64,000 nucleotides of DNA, from the NCBI GenBank assembly GCA_017518705.1, contig JAFWUC010000064.1, forward strand, positions 7,834 to 71,833, written 5' to 3'. A program made the position numbers and the translations under genes. This document shows, one piece after another, positions 9,038 to 18,724 of the stretch (the stretch's first letter is position 1; each line of letters opens with the position of its first letter). This DNA comes from Clostridia bacterium. GTDB taxonomy: Bacteria > Bacillota_A > Clostridia > Christensenellales > Aristaeellaceae. The notes below the pieces were generated by a model. The model had not been told where the DNA came from. It did no database searches and saw nothing but the letters and a program-made list of their open reading frames with translations.

Positions 9038-10338
9038 CTAAATCTTGCGCTTGTCGATCACGCGCACGGCCTTGCCTTCGCTTCTTACGATGCTCTTGGG
9101 CGCCACAAGGGTGACTTTGGCGGTGAGGCCCAGCATGGAGCGCAGGCCCTCCACCAGCAGCTTCTGGCGGGCGGCGATCTCGCCCATGTTGTCGGTGAAC
9201 ATCTCGGGAGTCATTTCTACCTGTATGTCGAGCGTGTCGGTGTGGTTCACTCTGTCCACTATGATCTGGTAGTTGGCGGGATAGCCCTGGTTGAGCAGCA
9301 CTGTCTCGATCTGGCTGGGGAACACGTTCACGCCCCTGATTATGAGCATGTCGTCGCTCCTGCCCCGGGGTTTGCTCATCTTGACGTGGGTGCGCCCGCA
9401 GGGGCACTTTTCGCGGGAAAGCACGCATATGTCGCGGGTGCGGTAGCGGATCAGCGGGAAGGCGCGCTTGGTCAGGGAAGTGAACACCAGTTCGCCCTGC
9501 TGGCCTTCGGGCAGCACCTCTTCGGTGACGGGGTCGATTATCTCCGCTATGAAGTGGTCCTCGTTTATGTGCATGCCGTTCTGGGCGGAGCACTCGAAGG
9601 CCACGCCGGGGCCGCTCAGCTCGGTCAATCCGTAAATGTCGTAAGCCTTTATACCCAGGGTGTTCTGTATGTCGCGGCGCATCTCCTCACTCCAGGCTTC
9701 GGCGCCGAATATGCCCGCCTTGAGCGGGATGTCGTCGGGACCCAGGCCCATCTCCTTCATGGTCTCGCCCAGATATGCGGCGTAGGAGGGCGTGCAGCAC
9801 AGGATGGTGGCGTTTAAGTCGCGTATGAACATTATCTGCCGCTCGGGTTGCCGCTGGAGGTGGGGACGGTCAGGCAGCCCACCTTATGACTGCCGCCGTT
9901 CAGGCCGGGGCCGCCGGTGAACAGGCCGTAGCCGTAAGCTATCTGGCACACGTCCTCGTTGGTGCCGCCCGCCGCGGTGATGGCTCGGGCGCAGCAGTCT
10001 TCCCACAGGTCCACGTCTTCCTTGGTGTAGAACGCCACCACGCGCTTGCCCGTGGTGCCGGAAGTGGACTGGATGCGCACGCAGTCCTTGAGGGGCGCGC
10101 CGATCAGCCCGTAGGGATAAGCCTCCCTTAAATCTGCCTTGCTTAAGAAGGGCAGCTTCTTAAGGTCGTCCAGGCACTTTATGTCTTCCGGGGCAACGCC
10201 CTTGTCTTCCATCTTCTTGCGGTAGTAGGGCACACAGTCCCACACATGTTTGACCTGCTTGATCAGACGCTCGGTCTGAAGGCGGATCATCTCCTCGCGC
10301 GGTGCGGTCTCGATCTCCGGCTGATAGTAACGTTCCAT
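9038..10338 (-). pseudogene. paaK: Phenylacetate-CoA ligase, split by one-base frameshift
   Basis: Two abutting reading frames together give one PaaK-like protein of about 433 residues, the normal length. The N-terminal part (start ATG at 10338 with an AAAGGAA site) holds the AMP-binding P-loop STSGTTGKR and IAYGYGLFTGGPG. The C-terminal part begins after the break and holds LCCTPSYA, DIYGLTE and the C-terminal AMP-binding domain. Around 9844 the frame reads SGNPSGR-stop; adding one G (CCGAG to CCGGAG) restores SGNPERQIMFIRD, the expected family sequence. The enzyme makes phenylacetyl- or indoleacetyl-CoA. It lies between YerC and the ACT gene. This is either a recent mutation or a consensus error at a GG pair. 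Confidence 0.88.
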
Positions 10339-10364
10339 ATATAATAATTCCTTTCGGATAGGAT

Positions 10365-10667
10365 TTACTCTTCTTCGGCCCCGCGGCGCTCCACGATGGC
10401 TTTTAACGCTCCCGCGCCGTTTTCGTCCAGTATGTTCCGGCGCACGCGGCTTATGGTGGCGCTGGACGCCCCGGTGATCTCCAGGATCTTGGTGTACACG
10501 TTGTCCTGCATCAGCAGCCTCGCCACTTCGTATCTCTGCTCCATGCTGGACAGCTCCCGCGGGGAGCACAGATCCTCGAAAAAGCGGCGGCACTCCTCTT
10601 CGTCCTTTATGGTGAGTATGGCCTTGTACATGTCAGTGTCCGGGATGCGGTCAAAACCGGGTTTCAT
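10365..10667 (-). CDS. YerC/YecD family TrpR-related DNA-binding protein
   Basis: 100 residues from the ATG at 10667, chosen because AAGGGGG lies eight bases upstream; an in-frame ATG six codons earlier lacks a good site. The sequence has the TrpR-like helical fold: LCSPRELSSMEQRYEVARLL followed by a helix-turn-helix (ITGASSATISRVRRNI). The family is widespread in Firmicutes and thought to act as a small repressor, though targets are poorly known. It heads the paaK-ACT operon and could regulate it. An acidic tail ends the protein. Confidence 0.85.
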   Translation of the reverse strand: MKPGFDRIPDTDMYKAILTIKDEEECRRFFEDLCSPRELSSMEQRYEVARLLMQDNVYTKILEITGASSATISRVRRNILDENGAGALKAIVERRGAEEE

Positions 10668-10700
10668 AAACCGGGCCCCCTTCATTCTGTTCTCAGGAGT

Positions 10701-10729
10701 ATTTTAGCACATTAAAGCGTGAACGTAAA
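10701..10729 (-). promoter_or_regulatory. Promoter of the yerC-paaK-ACT operon
   Basis: On the minus strand: TTTACG, 17-bp spacer, TAAAAT. It is arranged back to back with the DUF1836 promoter. Confidence 0.6.
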
Positions 10730-10775
10730 GGGGGAGAAAAATTAAGTTTTGCTTTCGGCGCCGCCGCTCCCGCTA

Positions 10776-10804
10776 TTGATTTTAGCAAAAAATATCTGTA
10801 TAAT
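10776..10804 (+). promoter_or_regulatory. Promoter of the DUF1836 gene
   Basis: TTGATT (10776-10781), 17-bp spacer, TATAAT (10799-10804), 22 bases before the start codon. Confidence 0.75.
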
Positions 10805-10825
10805 GAGCACAGAAGAGGTGAAATC

Positions 10826-11449
10826 ATGGCATACGACAATGCGCTGGTGGCGGGCAAGCTCCGCCGCTGGGAGAAATATCTGAACGATTACCACCTGCCC
10901 GCCTGGAACGAGATCCCGGATTTCGGTCTGTATATGGAGCAGGTCACGGTGCTGCTGAAGCAGTATCTGGACTACCTGCCCCCGGAACTCAAGGAGGAGC
11001 AGTTCATTACCGCGGCTACCATAAACAACTATGTGCGCACCAAAGTGATGCCCCGGCCCGTGGACAAGCGCTATTTCCGGGTGCATATCGCATACCTTAT
11101 TATAATCCTCACGCTCAAGCAGTCCCTGTCGATCTCTCTGATACAGAAGATAATCCCCATGGACCGGACGCCCCAGGAAGTGGAGCAGATCTATACCGGC
11201 TATGCGGAACTGCACCGCAAGGCGGCCATATTCTTCATGGACCAGGTCAGGATCGCCGCGGGACCGATACTCAGCCACAGGGACCGGGCGGAGATCGCCA
11301 CCGACAAGCCGGAGGATCTTATCTCCATGTGCGCGATAGTCGGCGCCTTCGCGCGGCTGCTCAGCGAAAAGCTGCTTTTGCTGGAGGGCAAGGACCTGTC
11401 CAACGGCGGCTCCGTAGCCGAGCGCGGGGTGAGGCACAAGGAAGAGTAG
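10826..11449 (+). CDS. DUF1836 domain protein
   Basis: 207 residues, start ATG with GAGGTG upstream. The protein is mainly helical: an N-terminal MerR-like helix-turn-helix region in which FITAATINNYVRTKVM is the recognisable DUF1836 core (residues 60-80), and a C-terminal helical part with RYFRVHIAYLIIILTLKQSLS. Members are common in Clostridia and are presumed transcription regulators, but no target is established. The gene ends in TAG, which confirms amber as a stop in this genome. Confidence 0.85.
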   Translation: MAYDNALVAGKLRRWEKYLNDYHLPAWNEIPDFGLYMEQVTVLLKQYLDYLPPELKEEQFITAATINNYVRTKVMPRPVDKRYFRVHIAYLIIILTLKQSLSISLIQKIIPMDRTPQEVEQIYTGYAELHRKAAIFFMDQVRIAAGPILSHRDRAEIATDKPEDLISMCAIVGAFARLLSEKLLLLEGKDLSNGGSVAERGVRHKEE

Positions 11450-11480
11450 GGGAAAGGTGAAAACCGAAAGGCTGAATAAA

Positions 11481-11506
11481 ACGGAAGGGGAGCCCCTTCC
11501 GTTTTT
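11481..11506. terminator. Bidirectional terminator
   Basis: ACGGAAGGGG pairs with CCCCTTCCGT, followed by TTTTT on the plus strand and TTTTATT on the minus strand. It sits between the convergent DUF1836 and small membrane-protein genes. Confidence 0.85.
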
Positions 11507-11563
11507 TCTGTGTTCCGCAGCCGGCGCTGCGCGCTTTTCCGCGCCTGACCGGGCGACATGCCG

Positions 11564-11974
11564 TCACAGTATCACGCTCAGTATCAGCAGCACTGCGGCG
11601 ATCACGGCGTCGGTGATGAACACCGCCAGCGCCTGCTCGTCCTTGTCCAGGTCGTCAAAGGTGGTGATGGGCGCGTCCACGTCGTCGATCATATCTTTTT
11701 CTATAAAGGGCGGATCCTTTTTTTTCATGCGGGGGAGCTTGAGCTGGGGTATGTTCACGCCGTCCAGCCTCAGATACGCAAGAAAACACCCCAGCACGAA
11801 CACGAGCCCCAGCACCGCACACAGGTTGGCCGTTTTCGGCGCGTTTTTGCCCATAAAGAACTGCGCCAGTTTGATCACCAGCAGTGTCAGCACCGCCCGG
11901 GTAAAGGTCTTGTACACCACGGGGCGGGTCATGTCCCTGCTCCAGATATCCTTTATCTTCTTTTTAAGTGACAT
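11564..11974 (-). CDS. Small membrane protein of unknown function
   Basis: 136 residues. I do not recognise a family. A basic N-terminus (MSLKKKIKDIW) precedes two hydrophobic segments (about 26-41 and 48-66), a polar stretch with acidic clusters (about 75-112), and a C-terminal hydrophobic segment (115-136). GAGGTG lies before the ATG and a promoter lies at 12010-12038. Codon use matches its neighbours, so it is likely a real gene. Confidence 0.65.
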   Translation of the reverse strand: MSLKKKIKDIWSRDMTRPVVYKTFTRAVLTLLVIKLAQFFMGKNAPKTANLCAVLGLVFVLGCFLAYLRLDGVNIPQLKLPRMKKKDPPFIEKDMIDDVDAPITTFDDLDKDEQALAVFITDAVIAAVLLILSVIL

Positions 11975-12009
11975 TTTAATGCACCTCGAACACGTCTTAA
12001 TAATACAAT

Positions 12010-12038
12010 ACTATACATAAACGGTGTAAAAAATACAA
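12010..12038 (-). promoter_or_regulatory. Promoter of the small membrane-protein gene
   Basis: On the minus strand: TTGTAT, 17-bp spacer, TATAGT, about 35 bases before the ATG. Confidence 0.6.
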
Positions 12039-12175
12039 TATGCAAAAAGCATTATTTTTGCGTAAAACGGTTTAACGTGACCTGAATAATTCAAATTCAC
12101 CCCTGCTGACGCCCTGCTTTGCCGAAAAAATGCAGCTATGCAAAAAATAAATATCCAAGTTTTCAAAAAAACCTC

Positions 12176-12204
12176 TTGACGTGAGAGGGACACTGTTGTA
12201 TAAT
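12176..12204 (+). promoter_or_regulatory. Strong promoter of the oligopeptide transporter operon
   Basis: TTGACG (12176-12181), 17-bp spacer, TATAAT (12199-12204). The AT-rich DNA upstream (11975-12175) holds a small inverted repeat (GCAAAAA/TTTTTGC, 12042-12061) and no gene. Confidence 0.85.
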
Positions 12205-12260
12205 TTCCCACATCATCATCGCTTTACACTATGATGAATAAGAAATTGGAGGAGCTTAAC

Positions 12261-14117
12261 ATGAAGAAAATGCTGAGCATCGTCCTCGCGCTGGTCATGG
12301 TGCTGTCCGTGTTCGCCGTTGCGAATGCCGATCCCATCACCAACTACGTGGACTACCAGACCCAGGCTAACGAAGTTGAGTACTGGTGCATCCAGCACTC
12401 CCAGGGCGCCGTTGACCTGAACGTTCTGTGCAACTGCATCGACGGTCTGCTGACCAACAATGCTACCGGCGAGCTGATCGGCTGCGTCGCCACTGACTGG
12501 TCTACCGATGACGGTTCTGTTTGGACCTTCAAACTTCGCGACAACGTGAAGTGGGTTGACTGCGAAGGCGAGTACATGGCTGACCTCACCAGCGCCGACT
12601 TCCTTTACGGCCTTGAGTTCGTTCTGAACTATCACAAGAACGAGGCCGCCAACACCTCCATGCCCATCGAAATGATCAAGGGCGCGGGCGATTACTATGA
12701 GTACACCAAGGCTCTTCCCGCTGAGGAAGCCATGGCTCTGGGCATCGACAAGCTGGTCGAAATGGTCGGCATCGCTGCTCCCGACGACTACACCGTAGTG
12801 TACACTCTGGTCGCTCCTCTGGGCTACTTCCCCACCGTGGCCACCTATTCCTGCCTGAGCCCCATCAGCCCCGCGCTGCTGGAGGAGATCGGCGCCGACG
12901 GCTACCGCAATGTAACTTATGATACACTGTGGTACAACGGTCCCTACTACGTAAGCGAGTTCATCGATCGTTCCTACAAGATCCTGACCGCCAACCCCCT
13001 GTACTACAATCCCGACGACGAGCTGTTCGAGACCGTTAAGGTCCAGATGGTCGAGTCTGCCGACCAGGCCTTCCTGCTCTACGAAGCGGGCGACATCGAC
13101 AACGTGTCCCTGAACCAGGCCAATCTGGTGTCCATCTACAACAACCCGGACGATCCCTTCCATGACTACCTCATCGAAGCCCGTCCCACCAAGTATTCAT
13201 ATCAGATGCACCTGAACTACCACAAGAAGGATGCCGAAGGCAATGAAGACGTGGCTTGGAACACTGCCGTTGCCAACGAGAACTTCCGTCTTGCCATGTA
13301 CTACGGCATCAACCTGACCGACTGGCTGGCCAGGACCAACTTCATCAACCCCCTGTCCTGCGAGAACTACTGCTACACCGCCAACGGTGTGTCCGCCCTG
13401 TCAGACGGCCGCGACTACACCGCAGTGGTGCGCGAGAAGATCGGCCTGGACTACGATCCCAGCGTCTACAACCGCTTCGACGCGGAGAAGGCTGCCGCTT
13501 ACGTAACCGCCGCCAAGGAAGAGCTGACCGCCGCCGGCGTTGAGCTGCCCGTGAAGACCGCTTACTGGATCGTCGCCGGCAACCAGACCGCCCGCGACTC
13601 CGCTGAAGTGCTCGAGAAGTGCATCGAGAGCACCCTGGGCGAGATCATCGACCTTGAGATCAACACCTACATCTCCTCCCTCGCGCAGGAAGTGCGCAAT
13701 CCCAGCCTCTACAGCTTCGTGATCAATGGCTGGGGCGCCGACTTCGGTGATCCCGTCAACTTCCTGGGCCAGGAGACCTACGGCGACGACAACGCCTACT
13801 ATTCTCAGTACTACTCCAAGATCAACGAAGCTTCCGACGAGAAGCTGATCGCGACCTACAAGGAGTTCACCGAACTGGTCAACAAGGCCAAGGCCGAGAA
13901 CGCCGACCTGGACGCCCGTTACACCATGTTCGCCGACGCTGAGGCTTACATGATCCAGCACGCTCTGGTCATCCCCTGCTACTACAACGTGGGCTGGATG
14001 CTGAGCAAGGTCGATCCGTATTCTCAGGTATACTGCGCTTACGGCATGATGACCTACCGCTACGTGAACTACAAGACCAACGACGCCGGCTTCACCACCG
14101 CCGAACTGGCCAAGTAA
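12261..14117 (+). CDS. Oligopeptide ABC transporter substrate-binding protein (SBP family 5)
   Basis: 618 residues from the ATG at 12261, which has GGAGGAG seven bases upstream. A Sec signal peptide (KKMLSIVLALVMVLSVFAVANA) ends at an Ala-X-Ala site; there is no lipobox cysteine, unusual for a Gram-positive binding protein. The mature part has the SBP_bac_5 order: NCIDGLLTNNATGELIGCVA, WTFKLRDNVKWVDCEG and the C-terminal NGWGADFGDPVNFLG. It should capture oligopeptides outside the membrane for the permease and ATPase genes downstream. Codon use is strongly biased to preferred codons, a sign of high expression. Hairpins after the stop may protect its message. Confidence 0.92.
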   Translation: MKKMLSIVLALVMVLSVFAVANADPITNYVDYQTQANEVEYWCIQHSQGAVDLNVLCNCIDGLLTNNATGELIGCVATDWSTDDGSVWTFKLRDNVKWVDCEGEYMADLTSADFLYGLEFVLNYHKNEAANTSMPIEMIKGAGDYYEYTKALPAEEAMALGIDKLVEMVGIAAPDDYTVVYTLVAPLGYFPTVATYSCLSPISPALLEEIGADGYRNVTYDTLWYNGPYYVSEFIDRSYKILTANPLYYNPDDELFETVKVQMVESADQAFLLYEAGDIDNVSLNQANLVSIYNNPDDPFHDYLIEARPTKYSYQMHLNYHKKDAEGNEDVAWNTAVANENFRLAMYYGINLTDWLARTNFINPLSCENYCYTANGVSALSDGRDYTAVVREKIGLDYDPSVYNRFDAEKAAAYVTAAKEELTAAGVELPVKTAYWIVAGNQTARDSAEVLEKCIESTLGEIIDLEINTYISSLAQEVRNPSLYSFVINGWGADFGDPVNFLGQETYGDDNAYYSQYYSKINEASDEKLIATYKEFTELVNKAKAENADLDARYTMFADAEAYMIQHALVIPCYYNVGWMLSKVDPYSQVYCAYGMMTYRYVNYKTNDAGFTTAELAK

Positions 14118-14161
14118 GTTCCGTTTCCGCGATCAGTGAAGGCTTAAGCCTTTACCGTGCG

Positions 14162-14299
14162 CCGGGCAGCCCCTTGCGGGCTGCCCGGGCACATACGCGT
14201 TTCGTTTGACACCGCGCACCGGCGTCCGGGGGACATACGCCGGGCGGCAGTGTGCGGTGACGAAAACAAGACTGTTTCGGATGACGGAGTGATCCGAAA
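14162..14299 (+). promoter_or_regulatory. Three-hairpin intergenic array between binding protein and permease
   Basis: Three stem-loops fill the gap: 14162-14188 (11-bp stem, CTTGC loop), 14200-14265 (nested stems TTTCGT/ACGAAA, ACCGCGCAC/GTGTGCGGT with one weak pair, CGGCGT/ACGCCG), and 14275-14299 (TTTCGGAT/ATCCGAAA). None is followed by a clean T tract, so mRNA stabilisation or partial attenuation is more likely than full termination. This fits higher binding-protein than permease levels. Confidence 0.6.
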
Positions 14300-14343
14300 G
14301 GAACGCCCGTCGTCCTTTTCTATTAAATACAGGAGGCGAAAAG

Positions 14344-15411
14344 ATGCTTAAATACTGTGTGAAGCGTCTGCTGCAATCGCTGATAACGGTGCTCCTGATC
14401 GTGTCGATCGTGTTCCTGCTCATGAGGCTGCTGCCCACGGACTACTACTTCCGCGAGGACGAGCTGATGAAGTTCACCGACGAGCAGAAAAACGAGCGCC
14501 TGGAGGCCGAAGGCCTGCTGGATCCCCCGCTGGTGCAGCTGGGCAATTTCTACCGCAACATGATCCAGTTCCAGGTCCTTAAGGGCAAGAGCGTGGTAAG
14601 AGCCTACGCCCTGGATCAGTACATCGGCATGAAACTTCGGGGCGAAAACATCGAATTGTCCAAGGGCCAGAAGACCCAATGGGCGTTCAACCTGGGCATG
14701 TCGCGCCGAGTGGCCGCCGGCCAGCCGGTGCAGAAGGTCATAGCCGAAAAGATGTCCGTGTCAATGCAGATAGGCCTGACGTCCCTGGCTATATCCCTGG
14801 TACTGGGCGTGGTGCTGGGCGTGTTGCAGGCCCGCCGGAAAGACGGCCTGCTTGACCGCGTGGGCATAGGCTACACCGTGTTCGTAAACGCGGTGCCCCA
14901 CCTGGTCAGCTACTCCCTGCTGCTCATACTGGGCAACAAGGTGCTGGGGCTGCCTGCGGTGTACAAAGCCCGCGAGCCGGTCAACTCCCTGATACTGCCC
15001 GTCGCCTGTCTGGCGCTGGGCAGCACGGCAGGCTACATGCTGTGGATGCGCCGCTACATGGTGGATGAGCTGAACAAGGACTACATCCGCCTGGCGAAAT
15101 TGAAGGGCATGAGCACCACCGCGGTCATGTTCAGGCACGTGCTCAAAAATGCCTTCGTGCCTCTGGCCCAGTACCTGCCCTACTCCATAGTGTTCACGGT
15201 GGGCGGCAGCCTGCTGGTGGAGAGTTTCTTCTCCATCCCCGGCATGGGCCCGATGCTGTCCACGGCGATCCCAAGATACGACCTTAACCTCGTGCAGGCC
15301 ATAGTCATGTTCTACGCCATACTGGGCGTGATAGGCGTGTTCCTGGGCGACATACTGATGTGTCTGATCGACCCGCGTATCAGTCTTATACGGAAAGGAG
15401 ATGCACGCTGA
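14344..15411 (+). CDS. Oligopeptide ABC transporter permease (OppB/DppB type)
   Basis: 355 residues; CAGGAGG precedes the ATG. TM1 (about 7-30) is followed by an extracytoplasmic region of about 110 residues, then the BPD_transp_1 core with five TM segments. The cytoplasmic EAA loop reads RLAKLKGMSTTAVMFRHVLK, the contact site for the ATPase. GGSLLVESFFSIPGMG is typical of OppB. It forms the channel with the next gene, whose ATG shares one base with this stop (TGATG). Confidence 0.92.
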   Translation: MLKYCVKRLLQSLITVLLIVSIVFLLMRLLPTDYYFREDELMKFTDEQKNERLEAEGLLDPPLVQLGNFYRNMIQFQVLKGKSVVRAYALDQYIGMKLRGENIELSKGQKTQWAFNLGMSRRVAAGQPVQKVIAEKMSVSMQIGLTSLAISLVLGVVLGVLQARRKDGLLDRVGIGYTVFVNAVPHLVSYSLLLILGNKVLGLPAVYKAREPVNSLILPVACLALGSTAGYMLWMRRYMVDELNKDYIRLAKLKGMSTTAVMFRHVLKNAFVPLAQYLPYSIVFTVGGSLLVESFFSIPGMGPMLSTAIPRYDLNLVQAIVMFYAILGVIGVFLGDILMCLIDPRISLIRKGDAR

Positions 15412-16466
15412 TGGCCAAGAAGAAACAGCAAAGGCGCAAGACAGTGCAGGAGCTGGAGCAGCCGGTCGTAAAATTAGACGTGGATTACTCCGCCGTCGAC
15501 AAGGAACCCAAGAAGGAACGCCCCTACGGCAGAGCCTATCTGGGCGCCCGCAGCTCCATGCCCGAAGATCAGCTGTTCGAGTTCGCCGAGTACCGCCCGC
15601 AGGACGCGGAGCGCACCGGCTACAGCAATTACAGCTACTGGAAGAGCGTGTGGCAGAACTTCATCAAGAACAAGCCCGCCATAGTGATGAGCATAGTGTT
15701 CATACTCCTGTTCATATTCACCTTCGTGGCGGAATCCATAAGCCCGTACTCCGTGGCCACCCTGGAGCAGGATAACAAGTCCATATTCCTGCTGCCCTCC
15801 TCCGAGCACTGGTTCGGCACCACCCAGGCGGGCAAGGATTACTGGGTGATCACCTGGTACGCCACCCGCGTATCCCTGGCGCTGGCCGCCATCGTGGCGG
15901 TGGGCCAGATAATCGCCGGCACGGTGATAGGCCTGGTGTGGGGCTACGTAAGGAAGCTGGACCGCTTCTTTACCGAGCTTTATAACCTGATCGACAACGT
16001 TCCCACCATCATATACATGACCCTGATAGCCCTTATGGTGGGCCAGTCGCTGGGCATAATGGCGGTGACGATGATCGCCTTCGGCTGGCTGGGCACGGCA
16101 AGGAACGTCAGGAACCTGGTGTTCATGTACCGCGACAGGGAATACAACCTGGCCTCCCGCTGCCTGGGCACCAAGCTGTGGAGGGTGCTGTTCAGGAACA
16201 TCTTCCCGTACCTGATCTCCGTTATAGTGTTAAGGCTCACCCTGGCGATCCCCGGCACCATAGCCTACGAGACCACGCTTTCCTATCTGGGTCTCATCAG
16301 CGAGGAGTATTCCCTGGGCATTCTGCTCAAAAACGCCAGGGACAGCTTCCTGCGCTTCCCGCATATGCTGGTATTCCCCGCGGTGATAGTGTCTATCATC
16401 ACCGTCACCTTCTATCTGGTGGGCAACGCGTTCTCGGACGCCTGCGACCCCCGCAATCACGTGTAA
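15411..16466 (+). CDS. Oligopeptide ABC transporter permease (OppC/DppC type)
   Basis: 351 residues from the ATG at 15411, with GGAAAGGAG upstream inside the previous gene. A long charged cytoplasmic N-terminus (about 1-95, starting MAKKKQQRRK) precedes TM1 (about 97-116). The LFGTTQAGKD-type OppC motif appears as WFGTTQAGKDYW, followed by the BPD_transp_1 core with EAA loop LASRCLGTKLWRVLFRNIFP. The N-terminal extension is longer than in most OppC proteins. It partners the OppB-type permease. Confidence 0.92.
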   Translation: MAKKKQQRRKTVQELEQPVVKLDVDYSAVDKEPKKERPYGRAYLGARSSMPEDQLFEFAEYRPQDAERTGYSNYSYWKSVWQNFIKNKPAIVMSIVFILLFIFTFVAESISPYSVATLEQDNKSIFLLPSSEHWFGTTQAGKDYWVITWYATRVSLALAAIVAVGQIIAGTVIGLVWGYVRKLDRFFTELYNLIDNVPTIIYMTLIALMVGQSLGIMAVTMIAFGWLGTARNVRNLVFMYRDREYNLASRCLGTKLWRVLFRNIFPYLISVIVLRLTLAIPGTIAYETTLSYLGLISEEYSLGILLKNARDSFLRFPHMLVFPAVIVSIITVTFYLVGNAFSDACDPRNHV

Positions 16467-16480
16467 GGAGGGCATAGATA

Positions 16481-18535
16481 ATGAGTCAGGCAAATGTGCA
16501 GGCTGTCGATTTTGACGCCCGCGCCAGACAGGTGCTTTCTCAGACGCCCCTGCTCTCCGCCAAGGATCTGGAAGTTACCTTCTCCCTGCGCGGCAACAAG
16601 CTGACCGCCATCCGCGGCGCTTCTCTGGACCTGTACGAGGGCGAGACCCTCGCGATAGTGGGCGAGAGCGGCAGCGGCAAGAGCGTGTTCACCAAGTGCT
16701 TCGTGGGCATGCTGGACAAAAACGGTTCCATCACCGGCGGTTCCATAATGTACCAGGGCGAGGACCTGGCGCAGTTCACCGAAAAGGACTGGCTGCGCAT
16801 CCGCGGCCGCAAGATCGCCATGGTCACCCAGGACCCCATGACCAGCCTTAACCCCCTCAAGTCCATAGGCAAGCAGATCCAGGAATCCGTGGAGCTGCAT
16901 CAGGGCATAAAGGGCAAGGAAGCCAAGGCGGAAGTCATCCGCATCCTGAAAGCCGTGGGCATCCCCGAGCCCGAGAGGCGCTACAAGCAGTATCCCCACG
17001 AGTTCTCCGGCGGCATGCGCCAGAGGGTCGTCATAGCTATCGCCGTGGCCTGCCGTCCCCAGATACTGATCTGCGACGAGCCCACCACCGCTCTGGACGT
17101 GACCATACAGGCCCAGATCCTGGACCTGATCCGCCGCCTGCAGCGTGAGCAGAACATGACCATCATCTACATCACCCACGACCTGGGCGTGGTCGCCAAC
17201 GTGGCGGACCGCGTGGCGGTCATGTACGGCGGACAGGTGATCGAGATCGGCATGGCCAACGAAGTGTTCTTCGATCCCAAGCATCCCTACACCTGGGCGC
17301 TGCTCTCCGCGCTGCCCCAGCTGGGCGTTAAGGGCGAAAAGCTTCCCGCCATCGACGGCACGCCTCCCAACCTGTTCAACAAGATAAAGGGCGACGCCTT
17401 CGCCCCCCGCAACAGGTACGCCCTGAACATAGACTATATAGAAGAGCCTCCCATGTACGAGGTCACCGCTACGCACAACGTAAAGGCGTGGCTGCGCGAC
17501 CCCCGCGCCCCCAAGGTGGAGCAGCCTAAGGCCATAGAGCGTTTGAGCGAGCTTGCCAAGCCTACGGGCACGGACCCCAACGCTTACCATCCGCACCTGG
17601 ATCCCAACCGCGAGACGCTGCTTGAGGTCAAGGACCTGCAGGTCACTTTCGGCAGCGGGCGCAAGAAGTTCGTGGCGGTAAACGACGTGAACTTCGAGAT
17701 CTACAAGGGCGAGACGTTCGCTCTGGTGGGTGAGAGCGGCAGCGGCAAGACCACCATCGGCCGCGCCATCGTGCGCATCAACCCCATAACCAAGGGCGAG
17801 ATACTGTTCAAGGGCGAGCGCATCAGCGGCAAGATCTCCAAGGAAATGGACACCAAGGTGATCCGCTCCCTGCAGATGATCTTCCAGGATCCCATGGCGT
17901 CCCTGAACGAGCGCGCCAAGGTGGACTACATCGTGTCCGAAGGCCTGATCAACTATCACCTGTACAAGAACGAGCGCGACCGTCAGGACAAGGTGCAGAA
18001 GGCACTGGAAGAAGTCGGTCTGCTGAGCGAGTTCTCCAGCCGCTTCCCGCATGAGTTTTCCGGCGGCCAGAGGCAGCGCATCGGCATCGCCCGCTCCCTG
18101 ATCATGCAGCCCGAGTTCATCGTGGCGGACGAGCCCATCAGCGCGCTGGACGTGTCCATAAGGGCCCAGGTGCTCAACCTGCTCAACGAGCTCAAAAAGC
18201 AGAGAGGCCTGACCTACCTGTTCATCGCCCACGACCTGAGCGTCGTACGCTTCATTTCCGACCGCATCGCGGTCATCCACAAGGGCCAGATAGTGGAGCT
18301 GGCGGAGGCGGAGGAACTGTTCGCCCACCCGCTGCATCCCTACACCAAGGCGCTCCTGTCCGCAGTGCCCAACCCCAATCCCTACGTGGAAAGGGTGAAG
18401 TCGCTGCTGGTGTACGATCCCTCGGTGCACGACTACTCCGTGGACAAGCCCGTGTGGAGCGAGATCAAGCCCGACCACTTCGTGTACGGCAACCGGAAGG
18501 AACTGGACGAGTATGCGTCCGAGCTGGGACTGTGA
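16481..18535 (+). CDS. Fused oligopeptide ABC transporter ATPase (OppD-OppF)
   Basis: 684 residues containing both ATPases of the importer in one chain. Domain 1 has Walker A GESGSGKS (61-68), signature FSGGM (175-179) and Walker B ILICDE (195-200). Domain 2 has Walker A GESGSGKT (417-424), signature FSGGQ and Walker B FIVADE. In most Firmicutes these are separate oppD and oppF genes. The linker after domain 1 has the OppD C-terminal pattern ([11 protein letters not shown], then EEPPMYEV) but lacks the cysteines that usually form a cluster there. It is the last gene of the operon. Confidence 0.93.
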   Translation: MSQANVQAVDFDARARQVLSQTPLLSAKDLEVTFSLRGNKLTAIRGASLDLYEGETLAIVGESGSGKSVFTKCFVGMLDKNGSITGGSIMYQGEDLAQFTEKDWLRIRGRKIAMVTQDPMTSLNPLKSIGKQIQESVELHQGIKGKEAKAEVIRILKAVGIPEPERRYKQYPHEFSGGMRQRVVIAIAVACRPQILICDEPTTALDVTIQAQILDLIRRLQREQNMTIIYITHDLGVVANVADRVAVMYGGQVIEIGMANEVFFDPKHPYTWALLSALPQLGVKGEKLPAIDGTPPNLFNKIKGDAFAPRNRYALNIDYIEEPPMYEVTATHNVKAWLRDPRAPKVEQPKAIERLSELAKPTGTDPNAYHPHLDPNRETLLEVKDLQVTFGSGRKKFVAVNDVNFEIYKGETFALVGESGSGKTTIGRAIVRINPITKGEILFKGERISGKISKEMDTKVIRSLQMIFQDPMASLNERAKVDYIVSEGLINYHLYKNERDRQDKVQKALEEVGLLSEFSSRFPHEFSGGQRQRIGIARSLIMQPEFIVADEPISALDVSIRAQVLNLLNELKKQRGLTYLFIAHDLSVVRFISDRIAVIHKGQIVELAEAEELFAHPLHPYTKALLSAVPNPNPYVERVKSLLVYDPSVHDYSVDKPVWSEIKPDHFVYGNRKELDEYASELGL

Positions 18536-18561
18536 TCCGCTTTTGAACCGACCGCTTTTAC

Positions 18562-18585
18562 AGGCGCCCTTCGGGGCGCCTTTTC
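18562..18585 (+). terminator. Terminator of the oligopeptide transporter operon
   Basis: An 8-bp stem (AGGCGCCC with GGGCGCCT) closed by a TTCG tetraloop is followed by TTTCT. The next 140 bases (18586-18724) hold no supported gene. Confidence 0.88.
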
Positions 18586-18724
18586 TGTGCTTCGTTCGCG
18601 GCGGGCATCAAAAAAGGAGTCCGCGCTCATGCAGGCTCCCGTTAGTTACTTGGGCGATCACAGATCAAGATACGCGCGGGCGGTCAAAAAGGCGGGAAGA
18701 ATCCGCTCTTTGTCAAAGGCGGAT

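Noticed and set aside
9038..9832. Separate gene for the C-terminal half of PaaK
   Set aside because: No ribosome site, and one added base restores a full ligase, so it is a frameshift and not two genes.
16457..18478. Very long minus-strand open frame opposite the fused ATPase
   Set aside because: It is a shadow of GC-rich coding on the other strand, with no motifs.
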